Source: Bacillota bacterium
Lineage (GTDB): Bacteria; Bacillota_I; Bacilli_A; RF39; UBA660
NCBI GenBank assembly: GCA_015059155.1
Contig: SVAX01000010.1
Location: 1-38,900 of the forward strand
DNA: 38,900 nucleotides
Direction of reading: 5' to 3'
Translations under genes and position numbers: made by a program
Part shown: positions 18,621 to 27,278 of the stretch, piece by piece
Position numbering within the stretch: position 1 is the first letter of the stretch
How the letters are laid out: the number at the start of each line of letters is the position of its first letter
Notes under the pieces: generated by a model
The model's database searches: none
Told to the model about the DNA's origin: nothing
The model's input: only the letters and a program-made list of their open reading frames with translations

Positions 18621-18902
18621 TTATTCTATTTCATCTAGCATTTTTTCTTTAATTTTATCTATGTCAGTAAAAAACAAATTGATGCCTCTATGTTTTAATT
18701 TCATTAAACTTTTAAAATTATATAATATAATTTCACTTAATTTTTCTGGTACCTTCGCAGGCTTACCATCAACAGTGTGAACGTGATCAATATATTTTTC
18801 CAAAGTTGGAAAAGCATTTTGTAATCAAATCGCAGCTTTGTTCATCAAAAACTTCTTCATTTAAAATAATTTTATATTCTTTATAATTCTTATTTAGCAT
18901 CA
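18621..18902 (-). pseudogene. Small hypothetical gene interrupted by a +1 frameshift
   Basis: MLNKNYKEYKIILNEEVFDEQSCDLITKCF joins PTLEKYIDHVHTVDGKPAKVPEKLSEII... after one base is removed near the TTTTCC run (~18816-18822). Confidence 0.55.
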
Positions 18903-19999
18903 ATGACTATTAAAGGAACATATATTTCATCATCAGTATATCCCGCATGTTGAGATTTTAATACCTCACTTCCAATATATAATATTGTTTTGTCTGTTTT
19001 TGCTATTGCTAAATAATCACCTAGAGAATCTCTAAATATTTCATTCTCTTCTCCATCACCGAATAATTTAGAATTAATAACATCTTCTTTATCGTATAAA
19101 TCAAAATCATTAGAAAAGTACTTTTTAAATAAACTTTCAAACTCTTCTTTCTTTTTTTGTTTTATAAAGAAGTTTACAGCTCTAGGTTCTATAGATGTAT
19201 TTCTAGCCAAACATTCTACAACATCTGGATATTCATTCAAATCAATATTTATAACATTTTTGTGACCGTGATCTGCTACAACAAAAATGATTGCATCTTC
19301 TAATTTCTTACTTAAATTCTCGATTCTTTTGTTTAAATCTAATATTATTTCTTTAGCTTCAATACAATCGGTTCCCAATTCATGCATTGTACTATCTGGC
19401 TCTGTACTATAAGCATAAATATATTTTTTTCCATCTTCATTACATTTTTCTACAATAATATTAAATAGTTCATCAAAATCTTTATATGCATTATTCCCAA
19501 AAGGAAATAATGTATAACCTTTATATTGTGTTTGTTCATTAATTTCATTCATTATTGATTTTGTTTTCATGTGTTTTTCTTTAAAATCAATAGCTTCTTG
19601 TAATGGTTTATATTCAAAATCTCCTTTTTCAGAATTTAAGAATGTCGTAATTGTTTTATTTATATCTTTAAAATACATATCCCAACCAAGCATTCCAGAT
19701 TCAACCGGATTTAATCCTGTCATCATAGATGTAGTTGCAGCTACTGTTGTTGCTGGGAAAACAGTAGTTATATCCTTATATCTATTAGAAATAAGAAATG
19801 CATTTTCATCTAATACTCTTTCAAGAATTTTTGAACCCATTCCATCACATAAAATTGTAACTACATTTTTAGGTTTTTTTAATTCTAAAAGCTCATCGAT
19901 GTAACTTAAAGTGTTATGTTTATATTCCAAACCAAAATATTTCCTAATAGAACATGCTAGATTAGTTAAACATTCATTATAATTATTTTTCACTTCCAT
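18890..19999 (-). CDS. Alkaline-phosphatase superfamily / nucleotide pyrophosphatase-like phosphodiesterase
   Basis: NVVTILCDGMGSKILERVL, TTVFPATTVAATTSMMTGLNP, FVVADHGHKNV metal-site motifs. Confidence 0.85.
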   Translation of the reverse strand: MEVKNNYNECLTNLACSIRKYFGLEYKHNTLSYIDELLELKKPKNVVTILCDGMGSKILERVLDENAFLISNRYKDITTVFPATTVAATTSMMTGLNPVESGMLGWDMYFKDINKTITTFLNSEKGDFEYKPLQEAIDFKEKHMKTKSIMNEINEQTQYKGYTLFPFGNNAYKDFDELFNIIVEKCNEDGKKYIYAYSTEPDSTMHELGTDCIEAKEIILDLNKRIENLSKKLEDAIIFVVADHGHKNVINIDLNEYPDVVECLARNTSIEPRAVNFFIKQKKKEEFESLFKKYFSNDFDLYDKEDVINSKLFGDGEENEIFRDSLGDYLAIAKTDKTILYIGSEVLKSQHAGYTDDEIYVPLIVIDAK

Positions 20000-20123
20000 A
20001 AGTATCGCCTCTATTAAATTATATCATAATTAATCGCTTAAAGAAATCCAAAGTTTTTTTATACACTTGTGGTACTAGTACCATAACTTGTTTTTTTCAG
20101 CACACATTACTATAAAACAACAA

Positions 20124-20153
20124 AAAAAGACCAAGAGTTTTAAAATCTCAGTC
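20124..20153 (-). terminator. Terminator of ppdK
   Basis: Minus strand AGACTGAGATTTTAAAACTCTTGGTCT followed by TTTTTTT. Confidence 0.7.
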
Positions 20154-20161
20154 TAATTATC

Positions 20162-22789
20162 TTATTGATTTTCTTTTACTACAGCTTGAGCAGCAGCTAA
20201 TCTTGCTAATGGAACTCTAAATGGACTACAAGATACATAGTCAAGTCCTACTCTATGACAGAATTCAACACTACTTGGTTCTCCACCATGTTCACCACAA
20301 ATACCCATATGGATATCTGGACGAGCTGATTTTCCAAGTTTTGCAGCCATTTCTACAAGTTTACCAACACCATTTTGATCTAATTTAGCAAATGGGTCGT
20401 TTTCAAAAATTCCTTTTGTATAATATTCATTTAAGAATTTAGCAGCATCATCTCTAGAGAATCCATAAGTCATTTGAGTTAAGTCGTTTGTTCCAAATGA
20501 GAAGAATTCTGCTTCTTTAGCTATTTCATCTGCTGTAACAGCAGCTCTTGGAATTTCAATCATTGTTCCAACATGGTAAGTAAGTTCTACACCAGCTTCT
20601 TCTATTATTTGATCAGCAGTATCAGTTACTACTTTTTTAACATATTTTAATTCATTAATATCTCCAACAAGTGGGATCATTATTTCAGGCGTAACATTCA
20701 TACCTTTTTTATTTACATTAATTGCAGCTTCAATTACAGCTCTAGTTTGCATTTTAGCTATTTCAGGATATGTAACTGCAAGTCTACATCCACGGTGTCC
20801 CATCATTGGGTTGAATTCTTTAAGTGATTCAACACGATTTTTTAATGCCTCAAAACTCATTCCTAAACTTTCAGCAAGTGGTTTAATTTCAGCATCAGTA
20901 TGAGGTAAGAATTCATGTAGAGGTGGATCTAAATAACGAATTACAACTGGATCTCCTTCCATAGCTTCAAATAATCCTTCAAAGTCTTTTCTTTGATATG
21001 GTAAGATTTTTTCTAAAGCTTCTTCTCTCATTTCTAATGTATCAGCAGCAATCATACGTCTAAAGTTAAATATTCTTTCTCCTTCGAAGAACATGTGCTC
21101 TGTACGGCAAAGCCCTATACCTTCAGCACCAAATTTACGTGCTTGAATAGCATCTTTAGGTGAATCAGCATTAGTTCTAACTCTAAGTCTTCTAACACTA
21201 TCAGCCCATCCCATAAATGTTTCAAAATCTCCACTTATTTCTGGCTCAACAGTTTTAACTTGTTCACCATATACATTACCAGTTGAACCATCTAAGCTCA
21301 TCCAGTCTCCTTCTTTGTATACTTTACCATCAACTGTTTTAACAGTTTTAGCTTCTTCATCTATTACAAGTTCACCACATCCAGATACACAACAAGTACC
21401 CATACCACGAGCAACAACTGCAGCATGGCTAGTCATACCACCACGAATAGTTAAAATACCGTGAGCAATATTCATTCCTTCAATATCTTCTGGACTAGTT
21501 TCAAGTCTAACTAATAATATATCCTTTTCTCCATTTTTTGATGCTTCCATAACATCTTCTGCAGTAAAGTAAATTTTACCAGTAGCAGCACCAGGAGATG
21601 CAGCTAAACCTTTAGCAACTACTTTAGCTTCTTTTAAAGCTTTTTGATCAAAATTTGGATGTAATAATTGATCTAATTGTTTAGGTTCAACTTTAAGTAA
21701 AGCTTCCTCTTTAGAAATCATTCCTTCATTTACTAAATCAACAGCTATTTTTAAAGCAGCTTGAGCTGTTCTTTTTCCATTACGAGTTTGTAACATGAAA
21801 AGTTTTCCATTTTCAATAGTAAATTCCATATCTTGCATATCTTTGTAATGATTTTCTAATATATTACAAATATTAACAAATTGCTCATAACAATCAGGCA
21901 TAACTTCTTTTAGAGTATCAATTGTTTGTGGAGTACGAATACCAGCAACAACATCCTCTCCTTGAGCATTCATTAAATATTCACCATATAATTTTTTTTC
22001 TCCAGTAGCTGGATTTCTTGTAAATGCAACACCAGTACCACAGTCATCTCCACGGTTACCATAAACCATTTCTTGAACATTTACAGCAGTTCCCCAACTA
22101 GATGGAATATCATTTAATCTACGATAAGTGATAGCTCTATCATTATTCCAACTTCTAAATACAGCTTTAACAGCTTCTAATAATTGTTCTTTTGGATCTT
22201 GTGGGAAATCTACACCAGAATGTTTTTTATATTCTTCTTTATAAATTTCAACAACTTCCATTAAATCTTCAGCCGTTAATTCAGTATCGTATTGAACTCC
22301 TTTTTCTTCTTTAATTGCATCAAATTTTCTTTCAAATGAACTTTTTGGGAATCCCATAACTACATCTGAAAACATTTGAATAAATCTTCTATAACTATCG
22401 TATACAAATCTTGCATTATTTGTACTTTTAGCAAATCCTTTAGCAACTTCATCATTTAAACCTAAGTTTAAAACAGTATCCATCATACCTGGCATAGATG
22501 CTCTAGCACCACTTCTAACAGATACTAATAATGGATTTTCCATATCTCCGAATTTCTTTCCAGTTTCTTCTTCAAGCGCTACTAAATGGCTTAAAATTTC
22601 ATCTTTAATATCTTTTGAAATATCCTCACCATCATCATAATACTTAATACATGCTTCTGTAGTAACTGTAAAACCACGAGGCACAGGTAATCCAATACCA
22701 GTCATCTCAGCAAGGTTAGCACCTTTACCACCTAATAAATTACGCATGTCTTTGTTACCTTCTTTAAAGGCATAAACATATTTTGTCAT
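20162..22789 (-). CDS. ppdK: Pyruvate, phosphate dikinase
   Basis: KYVYAFKEGNKDMRNLLGGKGANLAEM; GGMTSHAAVVARGMGTCCVSG phospho-His motif; MGICGEHGGEPSSVEF. Confidence 0.97.
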   Translation of the reverse strand: MTKYVYAFKEGNKDMRNLLGGKGANLAEMTGIGLPVPRGFTVTTEACIKYYDDGEDISKDIKDEILSHLVALEEETGKKFGDMENPLLVSVRSGARASMPGMMDTVLNLGLNDEVAKGFAKSTNNARFVYDSYRRFIQMFSDVVMGFPKSSFERKFDAIKEEKGVQYDTELTAEDLMEVVEIYKEEYKKHSGVDFPQDPKEQLLEAVKAVFRSWNNDRAITYRRLNDIPSSWGTAVNVQEMVYGNRGDDCGTGVAFTRNPATGEKKLYGEYLMNAQGEDVVAGIRTPQTIDTLKEVMPDCYEQFVNICNILENHYKDMQDMEFTIENGKLFMLQTRNGKRTAQAALKIAVDLVNEGMISKEEALLKVEPKQLDQLLHPNFDQKALKEAKVVAKGLAASPGAATGKIYFTAEDVMEASKNGEKDILLVRLETSPEDIEGMNIAHGILTIRGGMTSHAAVVARGMGTCCVSGCGELVIDEEAKTVKTVDGKVYKEGDWMSLDGSTGNVYGEQVKTVEPEISGDFETFMGWADSVRRLRVRTNADSPKDAIQARKFGAEGIGLCRTEHMFFEGERIFNFRRMIAADTLEMREEALEKILPYQRKDFEGLFEAMEGDPVVIRYLDPPLHEFLPHTDAEIKPLAESLGMSFEALKNRVESLKEFNPMMGHRGCRLAVTYPEIAKMQTRAVIEAAINVNKKGMNVTPEIMIPLVGDINELKYVKKVVTDTADQIIEEAGVELTYHVGTMIEIPRAAVTADEIAKEAEFFSFGTNDLTQMTYGFSRDDAAKFLNEYYTKGIFENDPFAKLDQNGVGKLVEMAAKLGKSARPDIHMGICGEHGGEPSSVEFCHRVGLDYVSCSPFRVPLARLAAAQAVVKENQ

Positions 22790-22931
22790 AATTTCCTCCT
22801 TTTAACACTCTATTATTATAACACGTGTAGAAAATCTAAAACAAGCATTTTTGGTAAATTTTACATATTTTTTGTAAAAAATATATATAGTTTTACACTT
22901 TTTTTATATAAACAAAAAAATAGAGCTAACT

Positions 22932-23072
22932 CTATTTCATTAATAAGAAATAACCAACTACTAAAAGTAAAACTATTACAAAAACTGCAACTAATAATGA
23001 TAATTCACTTTTAGCTTTTGCTTCTTTTCTTTTTTTAATAGTTTTTTTTGAAGGTCTACCTCTTTTAGCCAT
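22932..23072 (-). CDS. 46-aa AT-hook membrane microprotein: MAKRGRPSKKTIKKRKEAKAKSELSLLVAVFVIVLLLVVGYFLLMK
   Basis: ORF below the track's size cutoff; RBS GTAGGAGGT; KRGRPSKK AT-hook core, one C-terminal TM helix; terminator hairpin at the stop codon. Confidence 0.75.
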   Translation of the reverse strand: MAKRGRPSKKTIKKRKEAKAKSELSLLVAVFVIVLLLVVGYFLLMK

Positions 23073-23134
23073 AAACATACCTCCTACTTTATGACTAAAT
23101 TATAACATACTTTATTTTTAAATACAACCTATAT

Positions 23135-23485
23135 TTAATCTCTAGGTTGAAAAATTAAAGATAAAATAAATGAAAATACTATCGCAGCCACTATACCTGA
23201 AGAAGTTAAATCAAACATACCCATAAAAAGTCCCATAACGCCAAAATTATTTACCGTATCCATGGCTCCATGAATTAACAAATGTCCAAAAGATGTAATA
23301 GGTACTAAAGCTCCTCCACCTGCCCAAAGCACAAATTTATCGTATATATTAAATACATCAAGGAATGCTCCTATTACAACAAATATAGTAGTAATATGTC
23401 CTGGAGTAAGTTTAGTATTATCTAGTATTATTTGACCTATTAAACATACTAATCCGCAAAATATAAATGCATTGAAATATGTCAT
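23135..23485 (-). CDS. spoVAE: Stage V sporulation protein AE
   Basis: LTPGHITTIFVVIGAFLDVFNIYDKFVLWAGGGALVPITSFGHLLIHGA; gene order with spoVAD/AC. Confidence 0.93.
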   Translation of the reverse strand: MTYFNAFIFCGLVCLIGQIILDNTKLTPGHITTIFVVIGAFLDVFNIYDKFVLWAGGGALVPITSFGHLLIHGAMDTVNNFGVMGLFMGMFDLTSSGIVAAIVFSFILSLIFQPRD

Positions 23486-24471
23486 TTAACCACCTCCAAA
23501 CTCACAGCATGACTAATACTTGGTATAGATAAATGTTGATTACACATACTAGGATTCATTAAAGCTCCTGTAGCTACTAAAAGAACTTTATTTAGTTTTC
23601 CTTTTTTCATCTTATCAAAAATATAAGTATATGTAACTAAAGGTAGACAAGCAGGACCACTTCCACCCATGTAAACAGGTTGCTTATCTATATCAAATAT
23701 CATACAAGCAGAATCATCATAGTTTTTTAAGTTTATATTGTATTCCTTTTTTATATATTCTTTTAGAATCATTTTACCTACTATACCCAAATCTCCAGTA
23801 AGTATTAAATCATAATAATCAATTGTTCTTTTTGTATCTTTCAAATGATCTGCTATTACTTTAGCAGCAGCTGGAGCCATAACTGCACCCATATTAGATA
23901 CATCAGTTATACCCATATCAACAACAGTCCCTAAAGTAGCTGATTCGACTTTAATATTAGATTTTTCATTTGATAAAAAACAAGATGCACAACCTGTTGT
24001 AGTAAAAGTTGTATATTTCTTCTTTGGACCACCATACTCAACAGGATTTCTAAATTGTTTTTCAGCACTATTATTATGAGAAGAAGAAGTAACAATAACA
24101 TTTTTTATTTGATTTGCTTCTATCATATTACTAGCAAGCATTAAACCTAATGTACTAGTCGCACATGCTGAATATATTCCAATTAATGGAATACCTATAT
24201 CTATAGATGAGTAGTTAGTCGCCACAATTTGATTTAATAGATCTCCCCCTATATGAACATCTATTTCTTTATTTATTTTATTTGATTTATTTAAAAGTAT
24301 TTCTATACTATCTTTTATAGATCTTATCTCTGCTTGTTCCCAACTTTTTTCTCCAAAATATAAATCATCATAAATTTTATCAAAAAGTTTAGAAAACGGT
24401 CCTTTTGCTTCATATGGTCCTACTACAGTACTAGTATTGTTTATATATACATTATTATATTTAAAAGTCAT
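23482..24471 (-). CDS. spoVAD: Stage V sporulation protein AD
   Basis: Thiolase-like fold motifs (GIYSACATSTLGLMLASNMI); VGPYEAKGPFSKLFDKIYDD; overlaps spoVAE start. Confidence 0.95.
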   Translation of the reverse strand: MTFKYNNVYINNTSTVVGPYEAKGPFSKLFDKIYDDLYFGEKSWEQAEIRSIKDSIEILLNKSNKINKEIDVHIGGDLLNQIVATNYSSIDIGIPLIGIYSACATSTLGLMLASNMIEANQIKNVIVTSSSHNNSAEKQFRNPVEYGGPKKKYTTFTTTGCASCFLSNEKSNIKVESATLGTVVDMGITDVSNMGAVMAPAAAKVIADHLKDTKRTIDYYDLILTGDLGIVGKMILKEYIKKEYNINLKNYDDSACMIFDIDKQPVYMGGSGPACLPLVTYTYIFDKMKKGKLNKVLLVATGALMNPSMCNQHLSIPSISHAVSLEVVK

Positions 24472-24472
24472 A

Positions 24473-24913
24473 TTAACCTCCCATTACTAATAATCTAAGT
24501 AATCCAAATATATAAGCACTAACTACTCCAAATATAATTACAGAACCAGCTAATTTAAACATATTAGAACCTATTCCAGTAACTAATCCTTCTTTTCTAT
24601 ATTCTAAAGCTGCGCTCATCATTGCATGAGCAAAACCTGTTATAGGTATAATAAGACCACATTTAGCAAAGTTAACCCATTTGTCAAAAAATCCTAAACT
24701 AGTAAACAAGCAACCTAAAAATACTAAAGTAATAATCATAAATACACTAGCATCTTTAGTAGATAAATCAAAATAATATGAATAAAAATCTACTAAAAAA
24801 TTTCCTAATACACCCATAAATCCACCTATTATAAAAGCAATAAATGCATTCATTAATCTTGATTCGTTAGGCGTATATTTATTTACTATTTTTTGATAAT
24901 CTTTTCTTTCCAT
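24473..24913 (-). CDS. spoVAC: Stage V sporulation protein AC
   Basis: NAFIAFIIGGFMGVLGNFLVDFY..., CGLIIPITGFAHAMMSAALEYRKEGLVTGIGSNMFKLAGSVI; start MERKDYQ preceded by GGGAGGA. Confidence 0.93.
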   Translation of the reverse strand: MERKDYQKIVNKYTPNESRLMNAFIAFIIGGFMGVLGNFLVDFYSYYFDLSTKDASVFMIITLVFLGCLFTSLGFFDKWVNFAKCGLIIPITGFAHAMMSAALEYRKEGLVTGIGSNMFKLAGSVIIFGVVSAYIFGLLRLLVMGG

Positions 24914-24918
24914 AAAAA

Positions 24919-24947
24919 AATCCTCCCACATATAGTGTGAGAAGATT
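24919..24947 (-). promoter_or_regulatory. 11-bp hairpin that is both intrinsic-terminator-like and masks the spoVAC SD
   Basis: Minus strand AATCTTCTCAC-actatat-GTGGGAGGATT-TTTTT-ATG. Confidence 0.6.
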
Positions 24948-24974
24948 ATTACTTTTTTATTCATATTTATTTTT

Positions 24975-25970
24975 TTAACCTATATCATAAGTTGAAACTG
25001 TTATAACTGGACGAACGCCAACCATCGGTTCCGACGTGGAGTCGACGGAGTAGTTATACAAAACGCCATGATAGCTCACAAACCAAGCGTAGTCAGATCT
25101 GGCTGCATCAGAGGAAAGTAACCAATATCCATCAAAGTTCGAATAACCATTTGTCTGATACCCTTCCATATCCAGCAAATAATCATACAAATACCAGTTT
25201 GCACCAGTTTCCTCATCATAATCTGATACTTCTGATTTTTTTGGTAATCTTGCTTTCCCATTTAGTGTAATAGTTCCATATCTACCACCTTCATCAGTAT
25301 ATGTTTCATTAAGGCTTAATTCTTCTTTCCATTCTGATGTTGCGTCATCTAAATATGCCATTGCTGTTACTGGCCCATTTACATTTGAACCATCTTTAAA
25401 CCACTCTACAGCGTCATGTTCTAAATCTTCTGAGTCTACTGGTTGCCCACTTTCATTTATATTTGCATACATTATTAAATTAACTGATTCTACATTTCCT
25501 GATGCATCTTTATTTGTAGAAAGCACATAGAATGTATATGGCTCTTTATTTAGATCAACTTTACAATTATATTTTGCTCCTTCATTTGTTCCTGATACTG
25601 GTGAATCTTCTGCCCAATTACATATACATGCTTCTTCTTGATATTCATAAGAATATTGATTAGATACATGACTTATTTTAACAGAACCAGTGATTTCTGA
25701 ATTATCTTCTGGATTTTTTACTTCATTACCTTCTATATAACCTAAAGTTATTAATTCAGAAACACTAACACAAGTATCTTCAATTGACATACCTTCTTTT
25801 AAATAATATGTTTTTGCAGCATCTTCTATTTTTTTTATTTGTGTTTCAGATAAAGAACTTTTTGTACTGTTTAAAACAGAATTAACAGAAACTACTGTTA
25901 TTAACATAATTACAGCTAAAATTATTAAAACTGCTAATAATTCAATTAAAGTAAAACCATTTTTTTTCAT
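24975..25970 (-). CDS. Type IV pilin-like protein with putatively diversified C-terminal domain
   Basis: MKKNGFTLIELLAVLIILAVIMLITVVSVN; C-terminal domain homologous to 9550-10644 ending GVRPVITVSTYDIG. Confidence 0.9.
   Translation of the reverse strand: MKKNGFTLIELLAVLIILAVIMLITVVSVNSVLNSTKSSLSETQIKKIEDAAKTYYLKEGMSIEDTCVSVSELITLGYIEGNEVKNPEDNSEITGSVKISHVSNQYSYEYQEEACICNWAEDSPVSGTNEGAKYNCKVDLNKEPYTFYVLSTNKDASGNVESVNLIMYANINESGQPVDSEDLEHDAVEWFKDGSNVNGPVTAMAYLDDATSEWKEELSLNETYTDEGGRYGTITLNGKARLPKKSEVSDYDEETGANWYLYDYLLDMEGYQTNGYSNFDGYWLLSSDAARSDYAWFVSYHGVLYNYSVDSTSEPMVGVRPVITVSTYDIG
25010..25150 (-). other. Candidate DGR variable region (VR-2)
   Basis: GC-rich coding for GYWLLSSDAARSDYAWFVSYHGVLYNYSVDSTSEPMVGVRPV; differs from VR-1 mainly at codon positions 1-2. 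Confidence 0.55.
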
Positions 25971-26005
25971 ATTATCCCTCTTTATACTAAATTTATAATA
26001 AAAAG

Positions 26006-26034
26006 AACATTGAACCATATCCAATGTTCTTTTG
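26006..26034 (-). terminator. Terminator downstream of tRNA-Lys
   Basis: Minus strand AGAACATTGgatatggttCAATGTTCT followed by TTTT. Confidence 0.7.
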
Positions 26035-26041
26035 TATCCAC

Positions 26042-26117
26042 TGGTGTCCCCTTAGGGATTCGAACCCTAGACCCACTGATTAAGAGTCAGTTGCTCTACC
26101 AACTGAGCTAAGGAGAC
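26042..26117 (-). tRNA. tRNA-Lys (CTT anticodon)
   Basis: GTCTCCTTAGCTCAGTTGGTAGAGCAACTGACTCTTAATCAGTGGGTCTAGGGTTCGAATCCCTAAGGGGACACCA. Confidence 0.95.
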
Positions 26118-26194
26118 AAGTTCTTACTTATTAAGTATAGCATATTTTTTTAAAAAAGAAAATATATTTTTTTATTTTATAAGAAAAAAGAAGA

Positions 26195-27202
26195 TTACTC
26201 ATCTTCCTTAAAATTCTTTACAAAATTGTATGCATCTTTACACATCTCATCTATACCTAGATTTGCTTCCCAATTTAATTTTTCTTTAGCATAGCTTGGA
26301 TCTGCATAACAAGCATCTATATCTCCAGGTCTCCTATCAGTTATTTTATAATTAACATCTATATCATTAACTTTCATAAATGTATTTACTATTTCTAAAA
26401 CACTATAGCCATTACCAGTTCCAAGATTATAGGCATCTACTCCAGTATCTTTTAATACTTTTTCTATTGCTTTAATATGGCCTTTAGCAAGATCAACAAC
26501 ATGTATATAATCTCTAACTCCTGTACCATCTTTTGTATCATAGTCATTTCCAAATACACTTAATATTTCTAATTCTTTTGTTGCAACTTTAACTATATAT
26601 GGCATTAAATTATTTGGTATATCATTTGGGTTTTCTCCTATAAGTCCTGATTTATGAGCTCCTATTGGATTGAAATATCTAAGTATTGCGATAGACCATT
26701 CATTATCTGATACATATAAATCTCTAAGAATATCCTCTATCATTAATTTAGTTGTACCATATGGATTAGTTGTTGACAAAGGGAAATCTTCTTTAATTGG
26801 TAAAGATTTAGGTTTACCATAAACTGTCGCACTTGATGAAAATGCTATTCTTTTACAATTAAATTCATTCATTACTTCTAGGAGTGTTATTGTAGAATCT
26901 AAATTATTTCTATAATATTTTAGTGGTTTTAAAACTGATTCTCCCACTGCTTTAAAGCCTGCAAAGTGTATTACCGCATCTATTTCATTTTCTTCAAATA
27001 TCTTAGTTAAAATATTTTTATCACAGCAATCTCCCTCATAAAATTTAAAATCTTTATTTGTTATTTCTTTTATTTTATCTACTACTTCTATTTTAGAATT
27101 AGATAAATTATCAATAACTACTATTTCATATCCTGCATCTAATAATTCTACACAAGTATGACTACCAATGTATCCTGTACCACCTGTAACTAATATTTTC
27201 AT
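26195..27202 (-). CDS. galE: UDP-glucose 4-epimerase
   Basis: MKILVTGGTGYIGSHTCVELLDAGYEIVVIDNLSNS, YGTTKLMIE, DYIHVVDLAKGH. Confidence 0.96.
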   Translation of the reverse strand: MKILVTGGTGYIGSHTCVELLDAGYEIVVIDNLSNSKIEVVDKIKEITNKDFKFYEGDCCDKNILTKIFEENEIDAVIHFAGFKAVGESVLKPLKYYRNNLDSTITLLEVMNEFNCKRIAFSSSATVYGKPKSLPIKEDFPLSTTNPYGTTKLMIEDILRDLYVSDNEWSIAILRYFNPIGAHKSGLIGENPNDIPNNLMPYIVKVATKELEILSVFGNDYDTKDGTGVRDYIHVVDLAKGHIKAIEKVLKDTGVDAYNLGTGNGYSVLEIVNTFMKVNDIDVNYKITDRRPGDIDACYADPSYAKEKLNWEANLGIDEMCKDAYNFVKNFKEDE

Positions 27203-27278
27203 TAAATCACTCTACTTTCTACTTAAATTATACAATAAAAAATTCAAAAAGTACATCAAAAGAAAAAAATAAAAGATC

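Noticed and set aside
25076-25261. 61-aa minus-strand ORF inside the second pilin gene
   Set aside because: Alternative frame of a clearly coding region.
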